NCBI GenBank assembly: GCA_010093485.1
Contig: MU001515.1
Location: 81,518 to 145,517, forward strand
Length of the DNA: 64,000 nt
Origin: Karstenula rhodostoma CBS 690.94
Lineage: Eukaryota > Ascomycota > Dothideomycetes > Pleosporales > Didymosphaeriaceae
Reading direction: 5' to 3'
Below are positions 20,003-30,502 of this stretch, one piece after another. The notes under the pieces were generated by a model. The model was not told where the DNA came from. It did no database searches and worked only from the letters and a program-made list of their open reading frames with translations. Numbering within the stretch: the stretch's first letter is position 1; each line of letters begins with the position of its first letter. The position numbers and the translations under genes are program-made.

Positions 20003-22573
20003 ATGAGCTCATACCGCACCCGCGCGCGGAATATGCGCTACGATGCTACGCAGGGCGACCTCGTCCCCCGCACCTCAGCCGTGGCCACGGCAGAAAAGGC
20101 TATCACTCGCGAGCAACTCGATACATTCTTCGACACGCTCGCCCTCTTGATTCTCCTCATCTTCATCATGTCCGCTGTCTACTTCTACACCCGAGGGCTT
20201 TCCCTCTCGTACTACATCGAGGCCTTCGCCGTCTCTGCTTCCAGCGTGGCCGCAGCTTTTGGTATATACTCCATCCTCAATTTCTTCCTCGAGATCGACT
20301 TCGAATGGCCAACCGACAACAACCTTAATGTCTACCACGATATCCCGCTCCCGCCTGCGCCTGCGCCTGCGCCTGAGGACAATTATGTATGTCCATGGCC
20401 GGACGACGAGAGCTCCGACTCCAACGAAGACGGTTCTTCCTCATTTGGAGACAGGATCAAGTTGGCGGGAACGCACAAACAGACGTTGAACGCTCCCCGA
20501 CGACCTGCATCGAGTCAACAGTCTCTGAAGGTCTACGAGTTCGGTGATATAGACACGATAGATCAGATATGGGCCGAGCCCAAGGTCTGCAAGTCTCGTG
20601 AAGGCGCTCAACTCTCGCGCACCGTCAAGCGTATACCATCGATCGCTACCATATTTCAACTCGGCCAAGCACAAGCAATCGATACCTCCGACTCCTCTGA
20701 GGTTGTTCACCGACAGCCCACTGAAGAACAAAAAGTCCTCCTAACGCCAAATGAGGCCCGATCCCATCTGAATGCCCTGATGGACCAAATGGAGAAAGAC
20801 GCTGAGCGTGATGGACCCCTTGCGGCTGAGTACCGCCACCGAAAGAGACTCGCACAACTGTTCGAAGCAGCTTCCCATACCGTTCTCAACAGGACTTTCA
20901 GGGATCGCCTGATCAGGTTCGCAAAGACTCATCCCATCGAGAAGACCACCACTTTGTGGGCGCGGGGCATCGAATTCACATATGGAGGGATCCACCTCAC
21001 CCATGATGGGAAGGGGGGCCGCGCTAAGGATGTCGGGCTTTGGAAAATCCTAGGGAGCATCGAAAAAAGGAAGGAGCAAAATCTCGCCGGGAAGAAACGC
21101 GCCGAAGAGGCGGCTAAAGCCGAGCGTGTGCGCAAACAGTCGGAGCAGTTCCTGAGAGACGTTCGCAAGTACGCTACCAAATTCGGAGTCAAAAGGTCTA
21201 GAGAAACGTTCTCCCATGAGTGCTACGCCAAGTGGATCGATGAGATCACCACTGTTCTCAACGAAGTCCGCGACCGAAAGAACGAGAAGAAGCGCCAGAA
21301 GGAAGCCGAACTCGAGAATATCCGCAAAGCTGTTCGTGTTACGCGTGATGTCGAGCTCGCTAAAGCCCAGATCCTGGCCATTACGGCATTTGCGGAAGAA
21401 TATGCTGCGGTAGAAGTAGCTTGGATTGAAGCCCAAGCCCGGGCTGACGCCGCCGCCGCAGAGGCTTTCCTATTTGAAGCTCAAATCCAGGCCATCACAG
21501 CATTCGCTTTCGAAGAAGCTTCCGTAGAAGCAGCCTGGATCGAAGCCCAAGCCCAGGCCGACGTAGCCGCCGGAGAAGCTTTCCGGTTCGAGGCGCAAGT
21601 CCTGGCGATTGGGGCACTCGCTGAAGAAGAAGAAGCCGTAGCAGCAGCCTGGATAGATTTCCAGGCCAAGGCAGATGCCGCTGCCGCAGAGGCTTTCCTA
21701 TTTGAAGCTCAAGTCCTGGCCATTGTGGCACTCGCTGAAGAAGAAGCCGCCGTAGCAGCAGCCTGGATAAATTTCCAGGCCAAGGCCGATGCCGCTGCCG
21801 CAGAAGCTTTCCGGCTTCAGGGCAAAGCCCTGGCTGAATCGGCAGTCCTGGTTGCGAATCTAGCAAATGCGGCCGCGGCCGCAGCCGCAGCCCAAGTCAA
21901 GCCCACCAAGCCGACCATCATATCGCATTCCAAGCCCTGGAACGACAACGCAGGCGGCTTCGCGATGTACTGGCGGCGCGAGGCGTCCAAGCACCCCACC
22001 TCCGAGAAGCCAGACAGCGGCTTCTCCTTCAACTTCCGGTACGCGACCAAGACCGCTGCACAAGCACTGCAACTCCGTACCGTCATCGAAAGCCTCCTTT
22101 CGGCCGCCGCGTCTCACGGCGATAACCCTTTCCACCGCCTCGCCTACCGCACGCCGCCTTCAGATCGCCTCATCAAACCCACCTCGCCTACCCGCGTCTA
22201 CACCCCCAACCCGTGGAACACCAACGCCGGCAACTTCGAGACATACTGGCGGCGCGAGCGGTCCAAGCACCGCCTCTACCAGAAGCCAAAACCCTCTTCG
22301 CGCCGCAACAACTCCCTATTCCGCTTCCGACGCGCAGAAGAATCGTGCTTCCCCCAGCGCGAAGACCCCACCATCCACGCCCTCTCAGGCCACATGCTGC
22401 TATGGCGGATGGCGACGAAGGATGTGAAGGTGGCAGCTGACGGCTACACCTGGCCGACGGAGGGAGATGTGGTGCTGAAGTATGGACGATGGATGCCGGC
22501 GGTGGGGTTTAGGATGCCGGTTAATCGAAGGTTTCATACTGTGTTTAGGGGCATGATGTGGAAGGCCTCCTGA
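20003..22573 (+). CDS. Ala-rich repeat protein with N-terminal membrane segments, unknown function
   Basis: Single exon, 856 residues from MSSYRTRARNM. Two hydrophobic stretches (about 45-65 and 72-98, TLALLILLIFIMSAVYFYT and VAAAFGIYSILNFFL) suggest membrane anchoring. An acidic and Ser-rich region follows. A charged helical region (about 340-460) then leads into 38-residue repeats of the form EAF.FEAQ..AI.A.AEE.AV.AAWI..QA.ADAAA, three full copies plus degenerate ones (about 452-612). These would form long amphipathic alpha-helices. Near the C-terminus the motif PWN.NAG.F..YWRRE.SKH occurs twice (about residues 648 and 738), indicating a second duplicated module. I recognise no family. Nuclear-envelope, organelle or cytoskeletal anchoring are all possible. 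Confidence 0.8.
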   Translation: MSSYRTRARNMRYDATQGDLVPRTSAVATAEKAITREQLDTFFDTLALLILLIFIMSAVYFYTRGLSLSYYIEAFAVSASSVAAAFGIYSILNFFLEIDFEWPTDNNLNVYHDIPLPPAPAPAPEDNYVCPWPDDESSDSNEDGSSSFGDRIKLAGTHKQTLNAPRRPASSQQSLKVYEFGDIDTIDQIWAEPKVCKSREGAQLSRTVKRIPSIATIFQLGQAQAIDTSDSSEVVHRQPTEEQKVLLTPNEARSHLNALMDQMEKDAERDGPLAAEYRHRKRLAQLFEAASHTVLNRTFRDRLIRFAKTHPIEKTTTLWARGIEFTYGGIHLTHDGKGGRAKDVGLWKILGSIEKRKEQNLAGKKRAEEAAKAERVRKQSEQFLRDVRKYATKFGVKRSRETFSHECYAKWIDEITTVLNEVRDRKNEKKRQKEAELENIRKAVRVTRDVELAKAQILAITAFAEEYAAVEVAWIEAQARADAAAAEAFLFEAQIQAITAFAFEEASVEAAWIEAQAQADVAAGEAFRFEAQVLAIGALAEEEEAVAAAWIDFQAKADAAAAEAFLFEAQVLAIVALAEEEAAVAAAWINFQAKADAAAAEAFRLQGKALAESAVLVANLANAAAAAAAAQVKPTKPTIISHSKPWNDNAGGFAMYWRREASKHPTSEKPDSGFSFNFRYATKTAAQALQLRTVIESLLSAAASHGDNPFHRLAYRTPPSDRLIKPTSPTRVYTPNPWNTNAGNFETYWRRERSKHRLYQKPKPSSRRNNSLFRFRRAEESCFPQREDPTIHALSGHMLLWRMATKDVKVAADGYTWPTEGDVVLKYGRWMPAVGFRMPVNRRFHTVFRGMMWKAS
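21358..21815 (+). repeat. 114-bp coding tandem repeat, about four units
   Basis: The 38-codon unit (EAF(L/R)FEAQ ... AAWI(D/E/N)) repeats at roughly 21460, 21574 and 21688, with a diverged leading unit from 21358 and a partial trailing one. The two later copies are nearly identical in DNA, so array length probably varies between strains. Confidence 0.85.
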
Positions 22574-22986
22574 ATGACTTACTAAGCCGCCACACCACAC
22601 CTCTGCCTCCGAGCAACCTCTGAGCATCCGCCTATACCACACTCGCAAGCCACGCACCACACCGCACAACGCATGCGATGCACCACTCCCCCGCCCGCCA
22701 CGCACTTCCACCGCGGGACGCCACGGCCGGAAGTGCAGCGGGTGGCGGTCTGCGTGGAGGACGCTCTGTCGCAGGCCGCGCTGGGGTTTTGGCAGAAAGA
22801 AAACGAGTCCTTGAACGCAGTGAGGGATACCAGGATGGGGTATGAGAGTTGTGAATAACGACAGCTCCCGATCGAAATGCACGACGGCAAGAATACGGGT
22901 ATACAGTAGAGGCACGCCTCCTGGATCCCTCGTAGATGTGGACATTACAGGGTATCATTTGTTATATTACAGTATAGTATACAGTA
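22574..22986. other. Convergent intergenic region
   Basis: 413 bp between the 3' ends of the repeat protein and the NDUFAF6-like gene. C-rich on the left and A/T-rich near 22950-22990 (TATATTACAGTATAGTATAC). Nothing else is recognisable. Confidence 0.45.
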
Positions 22987-24126
22987 TCACAGCTTCCTCC
23001 GACTATACGCCCAATACGCCTTCCACGGCAACTTCCAATCCACCTTCCTCAGCTGCGGGTCGAACAAATCAAAGTCGGCTTTCTGCAGCCGATCCAGCCA
23101 CGACTGCGTCGCAATCGCGGGCATGAAGACGCCAAACGCCTGCTCCACCTCGGCCAGCTGCTTCTCCTGCCCCGTGGCTTCGCCGGTGTACTCGAACCCA
23201 CGCTCGGCGTCGTCGCCGTGCTCGAAGTCGTGGCCGACGGAGCCTTCGGAGCGCAGCTTGGACAGCATCTCGCGCGCGGTGATGAGGTGGTCGTTTGCGC
23301 GCGTGGCGACGGTGAAGACGGCGTCGCGGAGGCCAGGGGCGGCGGCGCCGAGTCGGAAGACGGCTTCTTCTTGCACGCCGGCCTCGGCCATGACGTCCAA
23401 GGGCAGCAGCACGGCGCCCTGGGCTTGGCCCGCGCTGCCGCTGATGGTGGGCTGCGGCGCGGGGAAGGCGATGAACGGGAGCCCGCGCAGCACGGCGGCG
23501 ATGCCCGCGGCCTTGCCGATGTGCGAGGCGATGTGGTCCGTGGTCAGGGAGGCCTGGGGCAGCGCCGACAGCGTGAGGTACATGAGCGTGGAGTAGGTGT
23601 TTTCGGCGTACGACTCCAGGCTGCCGAGCGTGGGATAAGGCGGGTTGCCGAGGTACTGCTCGCGCGTGTTGATGACCCTGTGGAACCAGTTCTTGCTCAG
23701 CTTCGCCTTGCCGTTGGAGCGCTCGTGCAGGTCCTCTGCGGCTTTGGCGAGGAGGATGGCGACGGGCTCCTTGGGCGGGGTCCCCGCGAGCGACTTGGTG
23801 ATGGTGTCGCGCCAGAACTGCATGCGCATCATGCCGATTGTGGGGGTGGAGGTGGTGTCTGCGACCTGGGCGACGTCGATGTTGAAGGCGCGGAGGGCGA
23901 GGTAGGCATCGCGGGCGGCGGGGGGGATGAAGGTCTGCAGGACGTGGGAGGGCGCGTCGTGGGTCTTGACGAGGTGGGCGCAGTAGGCACGCGCTTTGGC
24001 GACTTCTTCAGCGGACGGCGGGCTGGCAGACGTCGTGAAGCATTGCGACTGGAGGCGGCGTCGCTGGGTCGCTCTTGCCGCGGGTATGCGCCGGACGGAA
24101 GCTGCGCGGGGCGGAGGGAGGCGCAT
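22987..24126 (-). CDS. NDUFAF6-like squalene/phytoene-synthase-fold protein, complex I assembly
   Basis: Single exon of 379 residues. The ATG at 24126 (MRLPPPRAASVRR) opens an Arg/Ala/Ser-rich mitochondrial presequence (QSQCFTTSASPP); an open extension further upstream is only the antisense of RAD5 exon 1. The body shows the trans-isoprenyl-diphosphate-synthase fold: AYCAHLVKTHDAPSHVLQ, RAFNIDVAQVAD, MRMQFWRDTI, ENTYSTLMYLTL, HIGKAAGIAAVLRG and LPLDVMAEAGVQEEAVFR. The Asp-rich catalytic motifs of true squalene or phytoene synthases are absent, as in NDUFAF6. That protein acts in the mitochondrial matrix in early complex I assembly. Divergent from RAD5 with 271 bp between start codons. Confidence 0.88.
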   Translation of the reverse strand: MRLPPPRAASVRRIPAARATQRRRLQSQCFTTSASPPSAEEVAKARAYCAHLVKTHDAPSHVLQTFIPPAARDAYLALRAFNIDVAQVADTTSTPTIGMMRMQFWRDTITKSLAGTPPKEPVAILLAKAAEDLHERSNGKAKLSKNWFHRVINTREQYLGNPPYPTLGSLESYAENTYSTLMYLTLSALPQASLTTDHIASHIGKAAGIAAVLRGLPFIAFPAPQPTISGSAGQAQGAVLLPLDVMAEAGVQEEAVFRLGAAAPGLRDAVFTVATRANDHLITAREMLSKLRSEGSVGHDFEHGDDAERGFEYTGEATGQEKQLAEVEQAFGVFMPAIATQSWLDRLQKADFDLFDPQLRKVDWKLPWKAYWAYSRRKL

Positions 24127-24397
24127 TGGGAGGGAGGATTGTGGTTGGGCTCTACTCAGGGTGCCATCAGGCTTGCATTTCCGAAGAAAGAAACTACAAT
24201 ACAAATACGGCTCAGTTACAGTCGGATGGGCTTCAGATGCGGCGACAAAAAGTTGCCGTGATCCATCAGTGCTAGTGGATGATGACGACGCTTTGGGTGG
24301 CTTGTCATTGGCCGGCGCGACCGTGAAAGCGCGTCTCGCCGCCGACGCGACGCATCCACCAAAGAGTCGCCCCGCACGCTCGCTGCAACACTCCCCC
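24127..24397. promoter_or_regulatory. Bidirectional promoter, NDUFAF6-like / RAD5
   Basis: 271 bp between the ATGs of two divergent genes. It includes an A-rich patch around 24180-24215 (GAAGAAAGAAACTACAATAC) and no obvious TATA box. No specific factor site is claimed. Confidence 0.6.
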
Positions 24398-27300
24398 ATG
24401 GAGTCGCCACACCCCGACGAGCGCCCGCAAAAGAAGCGCAGGTTCTTCCAGGAACACTCGTCGCCCGTCCACGTTCCGCCTGTTCGCCCCGCGTCGCCTG
24501 CGTCCATTGCCTCGCCGTCGAAGCTCCAAGATTCCTTCGACAGCGCTCCCAGTCTTCCTGATATACTTGTTGGCAATGCGACCGAGAATGGGAAGGGCCT
24601 GGAGGGCTTCGATGTCGCCATGCTTCAGGCGGTGGTGGGAGAGCTGCCGCCGGCGAGTCTGCTGAAGCTCAAGGATGCGAGCGGCAGCGATGTGCAGCGT
24701 GGTACGTACGGCCAGATGAAAAGGCTGCTTCTCCTGACAACGAATAGCCATCAACCTGTTTCTTGACGGCTCCTGGAGCTCTGCACCGTCCTACGCTGCC
24801 CCCGCCGTACCGCAACCTCGCGCGATGCCCGTGCAGCAGACCCTCGCGACCGCCCTCAGACGGAACGACTCCGAAGCCTCCATTGCCTCCACGCCTGACT
24901 CCGGCTCTCCTACCCCAATCGCACCGATACTCAAGCAGATGCCCGGGAAGCGCTATGTTGGGTCGTTTGGCGTGACGGGCTGGGCTACCAAGAGCGGGAG
25001 CGGGTTGCTCAAGCACGAGGAAAAGGTTAGCATAGAACGGCAAAAGGACACGCCCAAAGTGAAGAAAGGAATCAAGCGCGTGGTCAATCTCAAAAAGGTT
25101 GACGTCATTGTCCGCTTCATCAACAGCCGTGGGGAGGAAGTCGGCCGTTTGGAAAATGAGTCTGCGATGTGGATATCCGCACTGCTCGACCAGAAAGTCT
25201 GCGCGTTCCAAGGCACCGTCGTGTACACGCCCGACAGGCTTCGGACGGGAGACAACGTCTTCCTACAGCTACGCGCGTTCTTCCTACGGAACGCATTCGA
25301 CAGCAGAAAATTTGTCAAGCCCGAGGATAATCGCGAGGTGAATCTGTTCGAAGAGAAGGAGAGCTCCGACGAGCGGGATCTGCGGCGGCGGCAGGTCGCT
25401 CTGGTAAAACTTTTCGAAGCCATCAACCTGCATCCAACCCGCCAGAACGCGACCACGGAGAAGCATAAGCGACAGGGCCTGCTGCAAGCGGCAGAAAGAG
25501 ACGAGGACAAGCCAAAGACAAAATCCAAGAACGGAGGCGCTCCTGAGCCGGGCTCATCGCCGCCGTCGGAAGAGGCCGAGGAGGGAGAAGAGCTTGAGCA
25601 GGATCAGCTGGATTCGCTGTACAAGAAAGCCCAGTCCTTCGACTTCAACACTCCGGAGATGGAACCCGCCGATACCTTTGTCATGGATCTGCGCAAGTAC
25701 CAGAAACAGGCTCTCCATTGGATGGTCGGGAAGGAGAGAGATGAAGCGCGGAATGACACGGAAGAGTCAATGCATCCATTGTGGGAGGAGTATGCGTGGC
25801 CGACTCAAGATGCAGACAACCAGGCCGTGCTTGCCATCGAGGACCAAAGCATGTTCTACGTCAACCCTTATTCTGGCCAGCTGTCGCTCGAGTTCCCGAA
25901 GCAGGAGCAGAACTGCCTGGGTGGTGTTCTGGCAGACGGTACGTAGTCGCCCATGCGTCATGTTTACAAAGCTAACTCGCAGCAGAAATGGGTCTTGGAA
26001 AGACGATCGAGATGTTGAGCCTGATTCACACCAATCGGAACGAGGTCACTAAGAGCGATCCTTCGATTCCCAAGAGCCTGCACCGACTACCAAAGAACAG
26101 TGCCGCTGCGGAACCTGCCCCATACACCACACTCGTGATAGCGCCCATGTCACTCCTGGCGCAGTGGCAGAGCGAAGCTGAAAAGGCTTCCAAGGACGGC
26201 ACACTCAAAGTCATGCTCTACTATGGCACAGAAAAAGCAGTTAATCTCCAAAAGCTGTGCTCGGCATCCAATGACGCAAACGCTCCCAACGTCATCATCA
26301 CAAGCTACGGCACTGTCTTGGCTGAGTATGGCCAAGTGGCGAAGCAAGATGGGAACAGCGGCTCCCACGGCGGCATATTCTCGCTCGACTACTTCCGTAT
26401 CATCCTCGACGAGGCGCACTACATCAAGAACCGCCAATCGAAAACCGCCAAAGCCTGCTATGAGCTCAGCGCGAAGCATCGGTGGGTCCTCACGGGTACG
26501 CCCATTGTCAATCGCCTGGAAGATTTGTTCAGTCTGGTGCGCTTCCTGAAAGTGGAGCCGTGGGCCAACTTCTCCTTCTGGAAGACCTTCATCACCGTTC
26601 CTTTCGAATCGGGAGAATTCATCCGCGCGCTCGACGTTGTCCAGACCGTGCTGGAACCGCTCGTCCTCCGGCGTACCAAAGATATGAAAACCCCAAGCGG
26701 CGAAGCCCTCGTTCCACTGCCTCGGCGGACAATTGAAGTCGAGCAGATCACGCTCTCCGAGGACGAGCGCAACGTGTACGACCACATCTATCTGCACGCG
26801 CGATCCGTTTTCAAGGCCAACGCAGAGAAGGGAACGCTGCTTAAATCGTACACGACCATCTTTGCGCAGATTCTGCGGCTGCGGCAGTCGTGTTGCCATC
26901 CGGTTCTCACTAGGAAGGCGCATCTGGTCGCGGACGAAGAAGACGCGGCGATAGCATCCGACGTCGCCAACGGACTGGCCGACGACATGGACCTTGACAG
27001 CCTCATTGAACGCTTCACTAGTGAAGGCGATGAGGACATCAATAGATACGGCGCCAACGTGCTCAAGCAGATCCAGGATGAAGCTGAGTCGGAGTGCCCG
27101 ATCTGCTCCGAGGAGCCTATGAACGAGCAAGCTGTGACCAGTTGTTGGCACTCTGCGTGCAAGGAGTGTCTGGTGAACTACATCAATCACCAGCGTGACA
27201 AGGGCGAGCTCCCGCGCTGCTTCAACTGCCGCGAGCCCATCAACACTCGCGACGTTTTCGAGGTCGTCCGCCACGACCAGGCCCCATCCGACGACGCGCC

Positions 27301-27871
27301 CGCGCCAACACAGACGCCCAAAGTCAGCCTGCGTCGCATCGGCCTCACCGGCTCCGCGAAGACGCAGGCCCTCCTCACGCATCTGAAAGGCATCCGCAAA
27401 AACGACAAGAACATGAAGAGCGTCGTCTTCTCGCAGTTCACCTCGTTCCTCGATCTCATCGAACCTGCGCTCGCCCGCGACCACATCCCCTTCCTACGAT
27501 TCGACGGCTCCATGAACCAGAAGCTACGCGCGACCACGCTCACGGAATTCACCACGTCGCCCAAACCCTACGTCCTCCTCCTCTCCCTCCGAGCCGGCGG
27601 CGTCGGGCTCAACCTCACGTGCGCGAAGCGCGTGTTCATGATGGATCCGTGGTGGAGCTTTGCGGTGGAGGCGCAGGCGATCGACCGGGTGCATCGGATG
27701 GGGCAGGACAGCGAGGTCAAAGTGACGCGGTTCGTGGTCAAGGAGAGCATCGAGGAGAAGATGCTGCGGATCCAGGAGCGGAAGAAGTTTCTGGCGAGTA
27801 GTCTGGGGATGATGAGTGAGGAGGAGAAGAGGGGGCAGCGGATCGAGGATATCAAGGAGTTGTTGTCGTAG
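24398..27871 (+). CDS. rad5: DNA repair helicase / ubiquitin ligase Rad5
   Basis: Exons 24398-24701, 24748-25938 and 25986-27871, with introns of 46 and 47 bp, give 1126 residues. Order: a UBA-like segment (MLQAVVGELPPASLLKL, then INLFLDGSW across the first splice), HIRAN domain (about 170-290, RYVGSFGVTGWAT), and an SNF2 ATPase with Walker A EMGLGKTIE (about 499) and DEAH box ILDEAHYIKN (about 640). A C3HC4 RING finger (about 869-916, CPICSEEP to CFNCREPI) lies within the helicase, then the C-terminal helicase lobe (LRFDGSMNQ, LLSLRAGGVGLNL, DRVHRMGQ). Rad5 polyubiquitinates PCNA and remodels stalled forks in error-free damage tolerance, in the nucleus. The second intron interrupts the Walker A exon one residue before EMG. 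All hallmark residues are present. Confidence 0.96.
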
Positions 27872-28251
27872 GTGGGTGGGTGGTGGGCTTGTATGGATGG
27901 GTTAGACGGCAGGCTACGCATATACACATATACCCTGAGCGGCGTCATAGTAGACCCTGCAGGCATCACGTTTTGATGAAGTATGGATTGCCGGTTCTGT
28001 GGAGTTTCCCTCCTATCTATCTTATCCGCTTGCACGGTCGGCTGCTCTCCTCTCGTTCAACATACATCCCATCCCTTGACGTTCGCGCTTCCCTATATAT
28101 CGTCCCCCTCCCTCCGTCTAGAAGCACGGCGCTGGGTTTGGCGTCCCCTGAGCTCGACTAACACTTTTCTGCTGTGCGTGCGGTGCGCGCGGTGCGGTGC
28201 GGGAGGTAGACGGATTGGTTGTGTTGAGTTGTATTGTGTACTCGCATTAGG

Positions 28252-28291
28252 TTGCCGCGGGTTGCAAAAGCGCGCGAAGTATCACATTTGA
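28252..28291 (+). repeat. Repeat fragment E, shared with 13645-13684
   Basis: TTGCCGCGG then (G/C)TT(G/C)CA(A/G)AAG, followed by CGCGAAGTATCA and ATTTGA, matches the extended left part of repeat copy D with only a few substitutions. The hairpin core is missing here. Confidence 0.55.
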
Positions 28292-28447
28292 CTCGTATTT
28301 GGTTGGGGTTGGGGTTTGCGGTTGGAATTGGGATGAGTGAGATGAGGTGCGAGTAGTGTGGTAGTGAATTGGGGTGGTGGGAATGGGGCGTCCGGGTGAT
28401 GGAGGACTGCGTGGATTTGTGGCGTGTTGTTGCTGGGTGAGATGAGT

Positions 28448-28531
28448 GTGAGTAGTGTAGTGTGAGTAGTGTAGTGTGAGTAGTGTAGTGTGAGTAGTGT
28501 AGTGTGAGTAGTGTAGTGTGAGTAGTGTAGT
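28448..28531 (+). repeat. 14-bp minisatellite, six perfect units
   Basis: GTGAGTAGTGTAGT is repeated six times without a mismatch, then degrades into TGGTGTGGGG. Perfect identity implies recent expansion; the locus should be length-polymorphic. Confidence 0.95.
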
Positions 28532-28925
28532 GGTGTGGGGTATTCTGAGCTGGAGATGTTGTGGGGAGCGTGTGGGAAGGGTGGGGGGAGGGTGAAGGAA
28601 GGGCGAGGGGAGGATGAGGGAAGGGGAGATGTTAGATGTGCTGGAAGGGCAACGGGGGTGCTTGGATGGTAGGGTGGGGTTCGTGGCGAAACAAGCAGGT
28701 GGTTTGTTGTGAGGGCGTGGTATGGTGAGCGGGTGGTAACTGGACAGAGGTGCGAGAAAGGGCACGCGCGCTAGCGGTAAGTATAAAGCAAGCGCTTAGT
28801 GAAGGCCAGAAACGCGTCTGTAGGGTATTCGGGGAGGATTGAGCCAAGCTATGTACAGCTACTAGTAGGTGCTACCTCGATTGTGACAGTCTAGGATGGG
28901 GAAGGGTGAATGAACGACGCGCGAT

Positions 28926-30502
28926 CTAGAGGTGCGCTTTCGGCCAAGACGCGGGTGAGTGAACGATCGATCTCTTCGCTGTTTCCAAAGGTTCCGCGCC
29001 GGGCCAGTCACCTTCGAGCGGGACGTTCGTGTCCTTTGTGAACTTGATCGTACCATCGGTATCCCGGGAGGGTACCCACTGCTTGCCATATAGTATGAAC
29101 AGTCCAAGAGCATAAGCATAACTATCAGCATTCATCATGGTGTACTCGATCTTGTTCTCCAGGTGCTCGGCAAGAGTTTTCTGCGAAGAAAGCGATTAGG
29201 ACCTTTTGCGAACAGTTATGAGGCGCCTGGGCTTCAAGGAAACATACATCGTAGGTGTTGTGGGTGTAATAGCCGACAAGTTGTTCTGGACCGTGATAGT
29301 CTTCAGAACCTCCGGTCTCTGCCTTGGGCTGGCCGCCAACGCGAAAGGTCTGTTCGGAAAGCTTGGGGACGTGAGTAAGCTATAGAGCAGGTAAGCGAAG
29401 TTCTAGGTCTCTGGTCTGTGAACTGTGTATGTACCTCGTGAAGAATCACTAGGCCTATCAGAGAATCTATGTCGGCGGCGCGGAAATCCGGGTTGTCCAA
29501 TTCTTTCTTGGCAATTTGGCGAAACGTGAAAGGTAAACCGGAGTCGAAGGTGCGTTTGCAGATCTAGAATCCATGATTGTGAGCGAGGAGAACTGAGTTC
29601 AACAACTTGAGGGCCATTACTAACGTCGAGAGTTGTGCGGTCCGGGTTTAGCGAGCTTTCTCTTGATGCCACCTCCAGCCATCTTGTATCTACGTTGAGT
29701 CAGATTGTCAACCAGATCAAGTAGTGCGCTTGTAACGCGGTATTGGAATGTGGGGACAGGCATGGACGTGGCTCACTGGAAAATGTTAGCGCAATCACGA
29801 TGAGTAGAGAAGAAAGACACCGAGTCCTTGTCTGATAGCAAAAACTGAGCGAAAATTCGTGCTCGGGGGAACGTACCGGTAAGAACCCAGAAGCTCTGCA
29901 TAAACTTCCGAGGACTCGCGACATCCCAGATCGGAAGCAAGTGAAATGCAATTATTCACAATGTCTGCGACCCACGTTTTTGTTTTAGTGGCGTCATCTT
30001 GCGGATAAGGTATATCCTCGAATTGGTCGCTTTTTGCTTTATAGCGTTGTTGATCGTCTATGTCATTTAGTGGCGTGTATACAGGGAATTGCACGACTTG
30101 ACAAACCACAGTGAACGCGCACAAGAGAATTTAACGTTGGCTCTGTAATCTCTGGTAACATATCACCTATCCTTTGAAAAACATCTAATACCTGTCAGCG
30201 TGCGTCGATGAACATCAGCAATCATGCAGCGTGCAGCTCATACCGAACACATGACTTATGTCATTGTTCCCAACGTCGACACCGAAGAACCACTTCAGGA
30301 TGTCGTTGAAGCGATCATCTCTTTGGGAAAGCGCTGTTGCGAACCTCTTGGAATGGTGTATGATTTCTAATATAGCCTCATGGACACCATCACCTCTCTG
30401 GGGGCTGTTTAAAGAGCAGTCCACCTCCACAGTGTAGGTGTAAGCGGCATAGAGCGGAGCAACAAAGAGAGCAATTAGCCCGACCTTGAAGAAACGAACC
30501 AT
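28926..30502 (-). CDS. Secreted zinc metalloprotease (HELTH, lysine-specific/M35-like superfamily)
   Basis: Seven exons on the minus strand: 30502-30244, 30184-30107, 30057-29877, 29682-29625, 29563-29435, 29379-29248 and 29180-28926. All phases agree and give 363 residues. A signal peptide (MVRFFKVGLIALFVAPLYAA) starts the protein. The zinc site HELTH is created by splicing: ILHE ends one exon and LTHVPKLS begins the next. NADSYAYALGLFILYG, the downstream conserved segment of fungal HExxH peptidases of this group, lies in the last exon. Secretion and proteolysis are inferred from these. The intron 29876-29683 (194 bp) is the least certain; an AAG acceptor at 29683 is the only one that keeps frame. 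The other joins are strong. Exact family assignment needs a profile search. Confidence 0.75.

Larger units (their letters stand above)
27872..28925. other. Intergenic region with minisatellite and repeat fragment
   Basis: Spacer between RAD5 and the metalloprotease 3' end. It is G/T-rich with purine-rich runs from 28560 to 28630. It holds the 14-bp minisatellite and a fragment of the interspersed repeat, listed separately. Open frames here are low-complexity artefacts. Confidence 0.5.

Noticed and set aside
24127..24621. N-terminal extension of the NDUFAF6-like protein
   Set aside because: It is the antisense of RAD5 exon 1. The ATG at 24126 directly precedes a mitochondrial presequence.
28247..28765. 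172-codon minus-strand frame
   Set aside because: Its repetitive His/Thr/Leu product is just the 14-bp minisatellite and purine tracts read backwards.
29700..29951. Extra exon in the metalloprotease
   Set aside because: Any join of this segment to the next exon creates a stop codon; skipping it keeps frame and family sequence.
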